Origin: Saprospiraceae bacterium UBA6168
Lineage (GTDB): Bacteria; Bacteroidota; Bacteroidia; Chitinophagales; Saprospiraceae
DNA: 61,087 bases
Direction of reading: 5' to 3'
Assembly (NCBI GenBank): GCA_002435785.1
Contig: DIUC01000053.1
Location: 15,399-76,485 of the forward strand
Below, piece after piece: positions 43,460 to 52,946 of the stretch (positions are counted from its first letter, which is position 1; each line of letters begins with the position of its first letter). The notes under the pieces were generated by a model. It was not told the origin of the DNA. It saw only the letters and a list, made by a program, of their open reading frames with translations, and did not search any database. The position numbers and the translations under genes were made by a program.

Positions 43460-44125
43460 ATGGGAACCAAATCCACCGTGGCAGTCGAAGAGACAGTCGT
43501 CCTACCTTCCGTACAAATAATGCTTGGCTTTAAGCATTATCCCGAAAAGACATTCGAGCCTTTTATGGACAAGGTGATAAAATGCACGACCGACAATCCT
43601 TATAAGACGGTAACGCCTGCATTGTTGGCCAATTGTGTGCTCAAGCGGAACCAATATGTGGCCGCACGCACCAACCGTGACGCCAACCCAAGCCCCGCCA
43701 ACACGCAGTTCCTTGAATCCGCAAATATGTTGGCCGCCAAGGCATTTGAAGAACTGGCCAATTGGGTGCAAGCCAATTGCGACGACGACCCGGCCATTGC
43801 GCTTTCCTTCGGCTTTAAAATAGCCAAGCCTAACCGCACGTCAGCCACGCTGCTGCCGGCACCAAGCAATGTTAAAAACAAGTATGGCATGCCCGGCACC
43901 ATCGTTTTTAAGTGCAATGCCCTTGGTCCCAATGTTAAATACATGGTGGAATGTTCGTTGGACAATGGAATTACCTGGACTGTGTGCGGTATCAGCACCA
44001 AAAGTTTTCGCATCATAGCCAGTGGGCTGGTGCGGGGCAAGGAATATATCTTCCGCATCTCTGGCGTAAACAATGCTGGCAATGGATACCCCTGGACGTC
44101 GGCGGGCATTATTGCCGCTGTTTAG
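43460..44125 (+). CDS. Uncharacterised soluble protein, helical N-terminus plus FN3-like C-terminus (array-linked)
   Basis: 221 residues, no signal peptide, membrane segment or sorting domain, so probably cytoplasmic. Residues 1-125 look helical (FEPFMDKVIKCTTDN, LANCVLKRNQYVAARTNRDA, AAKAFEELANWVQANC). The last ~85 residues resemble a fibronectin type III fold (YMVECSLDNGITWTVCG ... GLVRGKEYIFRISGVNNAGN). I recognise the layout as one seen in Bacteroidota hypothetical proteins but know no function. A five-unit 21-bp repeat array lies upstream, and the 57085-57804 gene has the same layout, a different array and the same leader motif. The ATG at 43460 fits this leader. Confidence 0.8.
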   Translation: MGTKSTVAVEETVVLPSVQIMLGFKHYPEKTFEPFMDKVIKCTTDNPYKTVTPALLANCVLKRNQYVAARTNRDANPSPANTQFLESANMLAAKAFEELANWVQANCDDDPAIALSFGFKIAKPNRTSATLLPAPSNVKNKYGMPGTIVFKCNALGPNVKYMVECSLDNGITWTVCGISTKSFRIIASGLVRGKEYIFRISGVNNAGNGYPWTSAGIIAAV

Positions 44126-44144
44126 TGTATATGTGATTTATGGG

Positions 44145-44189
44145 TGACGATTTACGATTTACTGGCAATTCTCGAATCGTAAATCGTCA
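44145..44189. repeat. Self-complementary word array (CGATTTACGA type)
   Basis: TGACGATTTACGATT (44145-44159) and AATCGTAAATCGTCA (44175-44189) are perfect 15-bp reverse complements, between the stops of two convergent genes. It probably acts as a shared transcript-end hairpin. Confidence 0.82.
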
Positions 44190-44192
44190 TTC

Positions 44193-44843
44193 TTATCGTT
44201 GCCCAAACAGCAACGTCCCCACCCGCACCATCGTGCTGCCCTCCTCCACCGCCAATTCATAATCGCCGGACATGCCCATCGAGATTTCCCGGAAAGTAGG
44301 TTGGGTTGGGAAATAACGGGCCTTCAAGTCATCAAAGATTTGCTTTAAATGCCGGAACTCCCGCCGCACCTGCGCTTTGTCGTCGGTGAAGGTGGCCATG
44401 CCCATCACGCCCGTGATGCGCACATGAGCAAGCAGTGGAAAGCCGGGCGACTGGAGCAGCACGGCAGCCTCGGCCTCGTCCAGCCCGAACTTGGTTTCCT
44501 CCTCGGCGATGTGGAACTGGAGCAGGCAGTCAATCACCCGCCCGTGCTTGGCGGCCTGTTTGTCAATCTCCTCCAGCAGTTTCCAACTGTCCACCGAATG
44601 GATGCAGGCCACGAACGGGGCAATGTACTTCACCTTGTTGGTCTGTAGATGCCCGATGAGGTGCCACTCGATGTCTTTGGGCAGGGCCTCCTGCTTGGCG
44701 GTGAGTTCTTGCACCCGGTTCTCCCCGAAGATGCGCTGGCCTTGGTTGTACAGTTCAAGTACCCGCTCCGGTGGGTGGGTCTTGCTCACGGCGATGAGCT
44801 TGGTATGGGTTTCGGCGAGTTGTTGGAGAATTGTATTGAGCAT
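44193..44843 (-). CDS. YggS/PLPBP family pyridoxal phosphate homeostasis protein
   Basis: 216 residues, matching the family. The PLP-binding lysine K21 is in LIAVSKTHP, followed by FGENRVQE, WHLIGHLQTNKVKYI and the phosphate-binding end MGMSGDYELAVEEGSTMVRVG. The protein binds PLP without known catalysis and balances vitamin B6 and amino acid pools. It is preceded by the GH1 gene in the opposite-end array context and convergent with the array-linked gene. Confidence 0.94.
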   Translation of the reverse strand: MLNTILQQLAETHTKLIAVSKTHPPERVLELYNQGQRIFGENRVQELTAKQEALPKDIEWHLIGHLQTNKVKYIAPFVACIHSVDSWKLLEEIDKQAAKHGRVIDCLLQFHIAEEETKFGLDEAEAAVLLQSPGFPLLAHVRITGVMGMATFTDDKAQVRREFRHLKQIFDDLKARYFPTQPTFREISMGMSGDYELAVEEGSTMVRVGTLLFGQR

Positions 44844-44856
44844 GGTGCGAAGGTAC

Positions 44857-44942
44857 GGGAGGTTTAGAAAGTTTAGGAAAGTTTAGGAGGTTTAATTGAG
44901 TGGATGCTAAACCTTCTAAACCCACTAAACCTCCTAAACCCT
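44857..44942. repeat. Self-complementary word array (AGGTTTAG type)
   Basis: GGGAGGTTTAGAAAGTTTAG words (44857-44896) face CTAAACCTTCTAAACCCACT words (44907-44942). The right arm contains the stop codon of the GH1 gene (44934-44936). The same words form a perfect 33-bp stem at 59239-59308. Confidence 0.78.
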
Positions 44943-46370
44943 CAGGAATTCTTTAAACCAATTCCCGCTATCCTTCACCGTCCGCTCCTTCGTGTCAAAA
45001 TCCACATGCACCAGCCCGAACCGGGGCCGGAAGCCCTCCGCCCACTCGAAATTGTCCAAGAAAGTCCAACAGAAATAGCCCTCCACCGGCACGCCTTCCA
45101 GTTTGGCTTGCAGCACTTGTGCGAGGTAGTCTTGGTAAAACTTGACCCGCAGTGGGTCGTGGACGGCACCGTTTTCCACCTTGTCGGGGAAGGCGGCGCC
45201 GTTCTCCGTCACGATGATTTTTCGGATGCCGGGGTAGGCGGCAAACTGCTTCAAAATCTGGCGGATGCCATCGGGCGTCACCTCCCAGCCCATCTCCGTG
45301 ATTTGGTCGGCAGGCACGTCCCGCTTTTTTGGCGATTCTTCATTCGCCCACAGCACCGGGGTCGTTATGCTCTTCTTGCCAATGACCCGAAAGTAGTTCT
45401 GTACGCCAATGAAGTCGAAGTCGAACTTCATGCGCTCCATATCGCCCGGCTGGGCGTGTTTTTCTTCTATTTTTTTCAAAAAAGGCAGGGTGTCGGTGGG
45501 ATAGCCCATGCCCAGCAACGGCTCGACAAATAGGCGGTTGAGCAGGGCATCCATGCGCTTGGCGGCCTTCACGTGCTTGGGCGCATCGCTTTTTGGTTCC
45601 ACAAAAGAGGTGGAGAAGGTGGTGCCAATGTTTGCCCCCGGCACGTTCGCCCGTATGATGCGCCCGCCCTCGGCCTGCACCAGCGCTGTATGGTGCACGG
45701 CAGGGAGGAAGTTTTTCAGCCCCTTTTTACCGGGGGCGTGCCAACCGAGCATATAGCCGAGCGTTGTGAAAGCAAACGGCTCGTTGAGCACCATCCAGTT
45801 CTTCACCCGGTCGCCAAAGGAGCGGGTGGCGAGGTCGGCATACTCCGAAAACCACTCCACCACGTCCCGGTTGGCCCAGCCGCCTTTGTCTTCCAGCGCC
45901 TGCGGCAAATCCCAGTGGTAGAGGGTTGGCCACGGCTCCAGGCCCAGTTCGAGGCATTTGTCAATCACCCGGTTGTAAAAATCAATGCCCGCTTGGTTGG
46001 GCTGGCCCGTGCCGTTGGGCAGCAGCCTCGGCCAACTGATGGAGAAGCGGAACACCTTGAAGTTCAGCGATTTGAGCAGTTCCAAATCGCTGGCATAACG
46101 GTGGTAAAAGTCGCAGCCCACGTCGGCATTTTCGCCTGTTTTTATATTGCCTTTTTCATGGGCAAACGTGTCCCAGACGGAAGCGCCCTTGCCGTCCGCT
46201 TGCCATGCCCCTTCGATTTGGTAAGAGGCAGTGGCCACCCCCCAAAGGAAGTTGGGGCCAAAGTCGGCTTTGGTCATGCCGCCTTCGGCAAACAGCCGGG
46301 CGAGCGGTTCGGGGAGCAGGAAACTGCCAGCAAGGGCGGCGGAGGTTTGGATGGCTTGGCGACGGTTCAT
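44934..46370 (-). CDS. Family 1 glycoside hydrolase (beta-glucosidase)
   Basis: 478 residues from the ATG at 46370. The GH1 hallmarks are FLWGVATASYQIEGAW, the acid/base E197 in LNEPFA, and the nucleophile E389 in VTENGA; GYFCWTFLDNFEW closes the active site. It likely splits beta-linked glucosides or galactosides. The N-terminus NRRQAIQTSAALAGSFLLP is a twin-arginine type signal, suggesting folded export to the periplasm. A longer frame to 46493 lacks a signal at its start. It is upstream of yggS on the same strand, separated by a hairpin array. Confidence 0.94.
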   Translation of the reverse strand: MNRRQAIQTSAALAGSFLLPEPLARLFAEGGMTKADFGPNFLWGVATASYQIEGAWQADGKGASVWDTFAHEKGNIKTGENADVGCDFYHRYASDLELLKSLNFKVFRFSISWPRLLPNGTGQPNQAGIDFYNRVIDKCLELGLEPWPTLYHWDLPQALEDKGGWANRDVVEWFSEYADLATRSFGDRVKNWMVLNEPFAFTTLGYMLGWHAPGKKGLKNFLPAVHHTALVQAEGGRIIRANVPGANIGTTFSTSFVEPKSDAPKHVKAAKRMDALLNRLFVEPLLGMGYPTDTLPFLKKIEEKHAQPGDMERMKFDFDFIGVQNYFRVIGKKSITTPVLWANEESPKKRDVPADQITEMGWEVTPDGIRQILKQFAAYPGIRKIIVTENGAAFPDKVENGAVHDPLRVKFYQDYLAQVLQAKLEGVPVEGYFCWTFLDNFEWAEGFRPRFGLVHVDFDTKERTVKDSGNWFKEFLRV

Positions 46371-46601
46371 TAGTTGTGTTTTGAAGGGGCGAATCTCTGG
46401 TTTTTGGTTGAAATAACACAGGATGATAATCATCCTTGAGCGCTTCGCAATGGGGCCGCTGCATCCTGAAAAGCTTCGACACAAATGGTTCAACTTATTT
46501 CGTACACATTGCTTCTGCTTAAAATATGCTTAGGATTGGTAATTATTTATATTGGAAATGAAAACTAGTAATACCTTGCGGGAAATTTCACCAGTATATC
46601 A

Positions 46602-47120
46602 ATGAAAAAATGCTACGCATGGCTGCTTCTTCTGGTATCCACCACACAGTGGGTTGGCGGGCATATCTGCTTTGAAGTGGCATATTGGGTGGAAAATGAG
46701 GTGAAAATGAGCGAGCCGGAGGAGGCTATATCAGCGGCGATTTACGAGGAAACGGGGATTGAAACATCCGTGACCGTCCTGCCCGAAGGCCAGCACCACC
46801 GTATGGGTACTGATTATGCCAACTACTTTGTATTCTCTGAAGATAATGGCACGGGAGCGGTATCTTATACGATTGATTACGCCCCCCGAACGGTGACCTG
46901 GGAACAAGTAGCTGGCCAATTGCCATGCGAAAACGGAGAGGATAGCGCTCCCAGAACCACCTTGTTAAAACTGCTTTTTTCTGAATTTTTGTTTCAAGAC
47001 GATAATCTTTCCAACGGCAATCCCGCCAAAGCATTGGCAGCAGCCGTGAACTTCCACTTGGACATCCATACAGGCCGTCAGGCTACCTCACCCAGCACTC
47101 CGCCACCCGATTTCATCTGA
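46602..47120 (+). CDS. Small secreted protein of unknown function
   Basis: 172 residues. A signal peptide is clear (KKCYAWLLLLVSTTQWVGG). The mature part is acidic, with no motif I recognise, and ends in a Thr/Ser/Pro-rich tail (QATSPSTPPPDFI). There is no sorting domain, so it may stay in the periplasm. It diverges from the GH1 gene across 231 bp, and the stretch around its start is AT-richer than the neighbours, which may mean recent acquisition. Confidence 0.68.
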   Translation: MKKCYAWLLLLVSTTQWVGGHICFEVAYWVENEVKMSEPEEAISAAIYEETGIETSVTVLPEGQHHRMGTDYANYFVFSEDNGTGAVSYTIDYAPRTVTWEQVAGQLPCENGEDSAPRTTLLKLLFSEFLFQDDNLSNGNPAKALAAAVNFHLDIHTGRQATSPSTPPPDFI

Positions 47121-47541
47121 ACCCATACCCGATTCCTTATTCCTTTTTATAGTTGTTTGGCCAACTGTTTGAGCATTTAAACTTAGCAAGGGGGCAAGCC
47201 CCCTTGGAAAAGCTACTTCCCTAACTGGGCTTTCGATGTCTCCAAAGGGGCTTGCCCCCTTGTTAATATTCACACTCAGTTATTCAAACAACTATAAATG
47301 TTTTCTGTGCCAATGCGCCCATTGGCCTAATATGGTTTTAATCAGCCAATGGTCAGATTGGGTTTACACAACCATTTTTTGACCATTCGCAACTGACACA
47401 TGTAGGTCGGGCGGATATGGTATATGTTGATAAGGATAGATTTTGCCAATATCGCTTCCGGACGAATGGCTACTTAAATCGTTCCATATCAACAGCATCA
47501 ACAGTAACCACACTTGAGTTAAATAAATCAAAGCACAACTT
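47121..47541. other. Gene-free stretch before the TonB receptor gene
   Basis: About 420 bp. The first part holds the nested inverted repeat at 47146-47298. The rest is AT-rich and probably carries the receptor promoter; no clear promoter pair was seen. Confidence 0.5.
47146..47298. repeat. Nested inverted repeat, 153 bp, MITE-like
   Basis: Outer 14-bp perfect arms (TTTATAGTTGTTTG, 47146-47159 and 47285-47298) enclose inner 16-bp perfect arms (CAAGGGGGCAAGCCCC, 47187-47202 and 47247-47262). Each inner arm is also self-complementary. No target-site duplication or coding capacity is seen. Confidence 0.72.
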
Positions 47542-50301
47542 ATGAGAAGAATGATTGTCGCTGCGGCCTGCCTAATCGCAGCACTATATACCCATGCACA
47601 AACCCTATCGGGTTTTATCTCTGATGCTGAAAACAATGCGCCACTGCCCGGCGCAAGCATCATCATCAAAGGCACCAGTGTCGGCACTATATCTGGCGCT
47701 GACGGCAGCTTTTCCATCCGAGCCACGGGCAATCCTCCCTTCACGCTCGTGGTTACAATGGTCGGTTTTGAGGCGCAGGAAGTGGCGGCAACGACTGGCA
47801 ACCCCGTCCGTATTGCACTCTCGGCAGGCAGCGAACTCTTGGATGAGGTCGTCGTCTCCGCATCAAGGGTAGAGGAGAGCATACTGCGCTCGCCCGTGAC
47901 GGTGGAAAAATTAGATGCCCTCGCCCTGCGGCAGACTGCCAACCTGAGCTATTACGACGGCCTTGTCAACCTCAAGTCGGTGGACATGGTGACGAGCAGC
48001 CTCACCTACAAGCAAATCAATTCCCGTGGGTTCAATGACACGGGCAACACCCGCTTCCTCCAACTCGTGGACGGCGTGGACAACCAGTCCGCTGGCCTCG
48101 GCTTTGCCGTGGGCGGCCTCTTCGGCCCCGGCGACTTGGACGTGCATAGCGTGGAACTCATACCCGGCGCTGCCTCGGCACTGTACGGCCCGGTGGCCTT
48201 TAATGGGATGCTTTCAGTGATGACCAAGAACCCGTTCGACTACCAAGGCTTGAGCGTGCAGACCAAATTGGGCATGAACCATCTTGGCGATGAGGGCGGC
48301 GCAAAACCAGTGTACGACCTCGCTTTCCGCTGGGCAAAATCCTACGGTGACCGCTTCGCCATCAAGCTGACCGGCAACTACTTGGCTGGTACCGACTGGT
48401 ACGCCAACGACTACACGGACATTGACAATGGCACGCCAGAGGCGCAGCGGGGCGACAACAACCCCGCCCGGAACGCCCTCAATATTTATGGCGACGAGGT
48501 GGTCTCGACCATCGAAGGCGTGGGGCGCATTTCCCGCACGGGTTACGAAGAAAAGGACGTGGCGCAGTACGATGTTTACAGCCGCAAGATTAGTACAGCC
48601 TTGCACTACAAGCTGACGGACAACGTGACGGCCATCTACCAACTCAACTACGGTCAGGGCCGCACGATGTACACGGGCAGCAGCCGCTACGCACTCAACG
48701 GCTTCAAACTGATTCAGAACCGCCTCGAACTGCGGGGCAAGAACTTCTTCGTGAGGGGCTATTCCACTGCCGAGCGCTCGACGGAATCGTACAACTCCCG
48801 CTCGCTGGCCAACCACATCAACCGCACTTGGGTGCGTGACCTAAACGGCAATGTGGTGACGCCGGACGCTGCCGACCAAACTTGGTTCGCCCGTTACGAA
48901 GCCGCCTTCACGGGCGGGGTGCAGGGCATCGAGGGTCAGAGCCACAGCGCCGCCCGTACCTTTGCCGACGAGGGCCGCCTCGTGCCGGGCAGCGATGAGT
49001 TCAACACGCAAAAAGACCGCCTCATCAACAACACGAGCTTGCAGGGAGCGGGCGTGGAAAGCAACAGCGAACTGTACCATGTAGATGCACAGTATGACCT
49101 CAGTTCGCAGGTGAAAGTCGTGGATTTGCTGGTTGGTGGCAATTACCGCCATTACCGCATGAACTCAGAAGGTACCCTCTTCGACGACAAGGACGGCCCC
49201 ATCATCGTTGGGGAGTACGGCGTTTTTGCGCAAGCGTCAAAGCAGTTGTTGCAGGACAAACTGAAGCTGACGGTTTCGGGTCGGTACGACAAAAACGAGA
49301 GCTTCGACGGCAACTTTACGCCCCGTGCCTCGGCGGTGTTTTCACCCAAGCCCAACCACAGCTTCCGGGCCAGCTACCAGACCGGCTTCCGCAACCCGAC
49401 CGTGCCCGACCAGTATATCAAATTGGACGTTGGACCCATCATCATCCTCGGTGGTGCGCCGAACAACGTGAAAGGGACGGGTGCTTATGAGAACTCGGTC
49501 TATGCCTCGTCGCTCGGCCCGTTCTTCGGCAACTTCCAGCAGTTACTGCAAAGCGGCACGCCATTCCCCGATGCCGTTATCCAGAGCAAAGACTTGTTGG
49601 TGAAGTCCGATGTGCCACGCATCAAACCGGAGCAGACGACCTGCTACGAGATAGGCTACAAGGGCATTTTTGGCAAAAAGCTGATGGTAGATGTGAACTA
49701 CCATTACAGTACCTACACCGATTTCCTCATCAACACGGTGGTGATGCGGGTGGACAGTGCCGACGTGCTTTTGCCGGATGGCAGCGTGAACCCACAAGCC
49801 GCCTTCAACATCGTGGAGGGCAAGACTCGCTTGTTCCAGCTTTACACCAACGCCAGCGATGAGGTCGCTGCACAGGGCGCTACCCTCGGCCTGACCTATT
49901 CTTTGCCGAATAACTACCGAGCGAACTTCAACACGACTTGGGCCAAATTCGACCTAAAGGACGCCAACCCGGACAACATTCCCGACTTTAACACGCCAGC
50001 TTGGAAGACGAATTTCGGCCTGAGCAACGACCGCCTGACAGACCGCTTGGGCTTTGCTGTGGCTTGGCATTGGCAACAGGCTTTCGATTGGTACGGCACT
50101 TTCACGCAGTTGCAGCCGGGCGAAGTCAAGGCATATAACTTGATAGATGCACAGGTGAGCTACCGCATCCCGAACTTGAAAACGACGCTAAAAATCGGGG
50201 CGAGCAACCTGACCAACCAGAAAATCGTGCAGGCTTATGGTTCGCCAGCAGTGCGGGGCTTGTACTTTATTTCGCTGACTTTTGATGAGATGATGAAATA
50301 G
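47542..50301 (+). CDS. TonB-dependent outer-membrane receptor
   Basis: 919 residues. Signal peptide (1-20, ends YTHAQ). A carboxypeptidase-regulatory-like domain follows (LSGFISDAENNAPLPGASII ... GSFSIRA), then a plug domain (DEVVVSASRVEESILRSPVT ... GAASALYGPVAFNGMLSVMT) and a 22-strand type barrel ending in YFISLTFDEMMK. It imports an unknown ligand using the proton motive force through TonB. No SusD homologue follows, so it is not a classic polysaccharide locus. It opens a plus-strand run that continues with the ASPIC/UnbV lipoprotein. Confidence 0.93.
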   Translation: MRRMIVAAACLIAALYTHAQTLSGFISDAENNAPLPGASIIIKGTSVGTISGADGSFSIRATGNPPFTLVVTMVGFEAQEVAATTGNPVRIALSAGSELLDEVVVSASRVEESILRSPVTVEKLDALALRQTANLSYYDGLVNLKSVDMVTSSLTYKQINSRGFNDTGNTRFLQLVDGVDNQSAGLGFAVGGLFGPGDLDVHSVELIPGAASALYGPVAFNGMLSVMTKNPFDYQGLSVQTKLGMNHLGDEGGAKPVYDLAFRWAKSYGDRFAIKLTGNYLAGTDWYANDYTDIDNGTPEAQRGDNNPARNALNIYGDEVVSTIEGVGRISRTGYEEKDVAQYDVYSRKISTALHYKLTDNVTAIYQLNYGQGRTMYTGSSRYALNGFKLIQNRLELRGKNFFVRGYSTAERSTESYNSRSLANHINRTWVRDLNGNVVTPDAADQTWFARYEAAFTGGVQGIEGQSHSAARTFADEGRLVPGSDEFNTQKDRLINNTSLQGAGVESNSELYHVDAQYDLSSQVKVVDLLVGGNYRHYRMNSEGTLFDDKDGPIIVGEYGVFAQASKQLLQDKLKLTVSGRYDKNESFDGNFTPRASAVFSPKPNHSFRASYQTGFRNPTVPDQYIKLDVGPIIILGGAPNNVKGTGAYENSVYASSLGPFFGNFQQLLQSGTPFPDAVIQSKDLLVKSDVPRIKPEQTTCYEIGYKGIFGKKLMVDVNYHYSTYTDFLINTVVMRVDSADVLLPDGSVNPQAAFNIVEGKTRLFQLYTNASDEVAAQGATLGLTYSLPNNYRANFNTTWAKFDLKDANPDNIPDFNTPAWKTNFGLSNDRLTDRLGFAVAWHWQQAFDWYGTFTQLQPGEVKAYNLIDAQVSYRIPNLKTTLKIGASNLTNQKIVQAYGSPAVRGLYFISLTFDEMMK

Positions 50302-50381
50302 GTTCTATTGGAGATAACGGCTGGACAACTTGAAATTTATGGGCAATGACGCCCAATTTCTTTAAACCATTTTTAAGTCTT

Positions 50382-52664
50382 ATGAAATTTAAAATCCGAA
50401 AGGCATTCGTCCTATTTTTGGGAGGTGTGCTGTTATTCTCTGCCTATTTTTTTGCATGCTCTAAGTCAAGCATCAAGGGAGGTAAACAAAACCAAAACGA
50501 TGGCCACCATAAAATGCTGGCTATTTTGGCTGAAATCCACAAAAAAAACAAGCATCCACAAAATGGATACGAGGGAGACGCAAAGCTCCACCATTGCGAT
50601 TCTTTGTTGGTACTGGCCAAAGACCCCAACACCCAATTGCAATTGGCAACCTTGCGGGGCCATGTTTTGCTTGAATTGGGTCGGGAATTGGAAGCGGTGG
50701 ACATGTACGAGCAAATATTGCATTACGTAAAGGAAGATACGGCCTATAGCAAAGCTACTATGGCATTATTGGGAGTAGCATACTTGCGGTTGGCCGAGCG
50801 CACCAATTGCGTCATACAACACGGCTCCGATGCTTGCATCATGCCCATCCAAGGCAACGGCATCCATATAGACAAAGGCCCAGCACGAAAGGCCATAGAA
50901 ATGTTCTCGTCGGTCATGAAGGTTGACCAAAACCACCTTGAATCCCGCTGGCTTTTGAACATCGCCTACATGACCTTGGGTGAGTACCCCACCGGAGTGC
51001 CAAAACCTTGGCTCATCCCAGGTTTGGACACTGAAGGGCCTGTGCGCATAAAGCCTTTCACAGAGATGGCAGCAGACCTGGGCATAGCCACCAACAACCG
51101 GGCGGGCAGCAACGTTGTGGAGGATTTCAACAATGACGGCTACCTCGACATTATCAGCTCCGCCTGGGGAATCGAAGAGGACCGAATGCACTATTTTAGG
51201 AGCAATGCCGACGGTACCTTCACCGATGCTTCTGTTGAATCTGGCTTGAATGCCATCACGGGCGGCTTGAACCTGACGCATACCGATTACAACAACGACG
51301 GGTTTATGGATATATTCGTGCTTCGAGGTGGATGGCAAGGCAAGGCAGGCTTTGGCGAACAACCAAACTCCCTTTTGAGAAACAATGGCGACGGCACTTT
51401 CACCGATGTGACCATTGAGGCGGGGCTGCTTTCTTATCGCCCGACCCAAACTGCCACTTGGAACGACTTCAATAACGATGGCTGGCTCGACGTTTTTATC
51501 GGCAACGAAACTATGACCGAAAATCAGCTTTATCCTTGCGAGTTTTATATCAACAACCAAAATGGCACCTTCACGAACATCGTTACGCCAACCAATTTCT
51601 TCATACCCCTTTATGTAAAAGGCGTGACTTCTGGCGATTTCGACAATGATGGCTGGCAGGATATTTTCCTGTCATGCCAAAGCGGACAAAAAATGTTGCT
51701 GCGCAACCTTGGTGTTCCAGGAAAGGTACCTGATTTCGAAGACGTTTCCGAAAAGGCCGGAATTAGCGAAATAATTTCGAGCACCTTTCCTACCTTCTTT
51801 TTTGACTACGACAATGATGGCTGGTTGGACATCTTTACTTGCAATTACGATTTCCACAACTCGTTGTCGCACTACGTAGCAAAGGAGACACTCTGGCCCT
51901 CCAACGACCGTGGCGGCAAAATCTATCTATTCCACAACAACCGCAATGGTACGTTCACCGACGTGGCCCCGAGCATGCAGTTGAACCAACCCGTATATAC
52001 CATGGGCGCCAATTTTGGTGATATAGACAACGATGGCTGGCTCGACATGTACTTGGCCACTGGCAACCCAAGCTTTCAATCCCTGATTCCCAACCGGATG
52101 TACAAAAACATTGGCGGAAAGGACTTTGTGGATGTGACCATTTCGGCGAGGGTTGGCAACCTGCAAAAAGGGCACGGCGTCTCCTTTGCCGACCTCAACA
52201 ACAACGGCGACCAAGACATCTATGTGGACATGGGCGGCGCATACTTGGGCGATGCATATTTTAGCTCATTTTACCTCAACCCTGGGCAAAACGACAACCG
52301 GTGGATTTGTATTAAACTGGAAGGTAGCAAGTCCAACCGGGCGGGCATTGGTGCCAGGGTTAGCGTGAAGTTCTTGGAAAACGGCGTCGAGCGACGCGTA
52401 TATAGGGACGTTAATGCCGGTGGCAGCTTTGGGTCCTCGCCCTTTCGTCGTGAAATCGGTATCGGCCAAGCAACCAAGATTGACGAAATAACCGTGGCGT
52501 GGCCATCAAGTGGCATCGTGCAAGTGATAAAAGACGTAACGCCCAATCAGTTCATTCAAATAACAGAAGGCAAGGAAGGGTTCAAGCCCATAGCACTCAA
52601 AGCTTTAACTTTTAAGAAAAAAGACGGGACGATACCCATGTGCGCACCTGTGGTATCGAGGTAA
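50382..52664 (+). CDS. FG-GAP repeat lipoprotein with ASPIC/UnbV domain
   Basis: 760 residues from the ATG at 50382, which directly precedes a lipoprotein-type signal (hydrophobic 9-25, C26 in YFFACS). Residues ~40-200 look helical and TPR-like. Seven calcium-loop FG-GAP motifs follow (DFNNDGYLDIISSA, DYNNDGFMDIFVLR, DFNNDGWLDVFIGN, DYDNDGWLDIFTCN and others). The C-terminal ASPIC/UnbV domain reads SNRAGIGARVSVKF ... AGGSFGSSPFRREIGIG ... ITVAWPSSG. The family (CRTAC1-like) often accompanies TonB receptors in Bacteroidota. It lies 80 bp after the receptor gene, so co-transcription and an outer-membrane partnership are likely. Confidence 0.9.
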   Translation: MKFKIRKAFVLFLGGVLLFSAYFFACSKSSIKGGKQNQNDGHHKMLAILAEIHKKNKHPQNGYEGDAKLHHCDSLLVLAKDPNTQLQLATLRGHVLLELGRELEAVDMYEQILHYVKEDTAYSKATMALLGVAYLRLAERTNCVIQHGSDACIMPIQGNGIHIDKGPARKAIEMFSSVMKVDQNHLESRWLLNIAYMTLGEYPTGVPKPWLIPGLDTEGPVRIKPFTEMAADLGIATNNRAGSNVVEDFNNDGYLDIISSAWGIEEDRMHYFRSNADGTFTDASVESGLNAITGGLNLTHTDYNNDGFMDIFVLRGGWQGKAGFGEQPNSLLRNNGDGTFTDVTIEAGLLSYRPTQTATWNDFNNDGWLDVFIGNETMTENQLYPCEFYINNQNGTFTNIVTPTNFFIPLYVKGVTSGDFDNDGWQDIFLSCQSGQKMLLRNLGVPGKVPDFEDVSEKAGISEIISSTFPTFFFDYDNDGWLDIFTCNYDFHNSLSHYVAKETLWPSNDRGGKIYLFHNNRNGTFTDVAPSMQLNQPVYTMGANFGDIDNDGWLDMYLATGNPSFQSLIPNRMYKNIGGKDFVDVTISARVGNLQKGHGVSFADLNNNGDQDIYVDMGGAYLGDAYFSSFYLNPGQNDNRWICIKLEGSKSNRAGIGARVSVKFLENGVERRVYRDVNAGGSFGSSPFRREIGIGQATKIDEITVAWPSSGIVQVIKDVTPNQFIQITEGKEGFKPIALKALTFKKKDGTIPMCAPVVSR

Positions 52665-52751
52665 ATGATGAAGACTGACGGGATTAGTACATCTGAAGAT
52701 ACGTTTCATAATTCAGCTTATTTTTTTAAACAGGTTTATTAGACTTAAGTA

Positions 52752-52800
52752 GCCAGCACCATATTTTTAAAGTAGGTGCTGGCAATTTTATTTTTAATTT
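52752..52800 (+). terminator. Rho-independent terminator after the ASPIC/UnbV gene
   Basis: A perfect 9-bp stem GCCAGCACC / GGTGCTGGC (52752-52760, 52775-52783) is followed by AATTTTATTTTTAATTTT. It separates the receptor/lipoprotein pair from the AhpD-MFS genes. Confidence 0.85.
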
Positions 52801-52842
52801 TCCAGTTTATCTGACCTATCGCCAATAAACAAATCAATGGTA

Positions 52843-52925
52843 GTGGGTCAAAAAGGTTGGAGTTTATATCTAACAGGTCTCAAAGACCTGTTAGGTCTTG
52901 GATAATTTCAACCGTTTTGACCCAC
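52843..52925. repeat. Nested inverted repeat with central AACAGGTCT hairpin
   Basis: Outer arms GTGGGTCAAAA / TTTTGACCCAC (11 bp perfect) extend inward through GGTTG / CAACC. In the centre AACAGGTCT (52872-52880) and AGACCTGTT (52884-52892) form a second hairpin. It ends 21 bp before the AhpD-like start. Confidence 0.8.
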
Positions 52926-52946
52926 CACCAAATCAATAACCGACAC

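Noticed and set aside
47146..47298. Insertion sequence
   Set aside because: Only 153 bp, no transposase frame and no target-site duplication.
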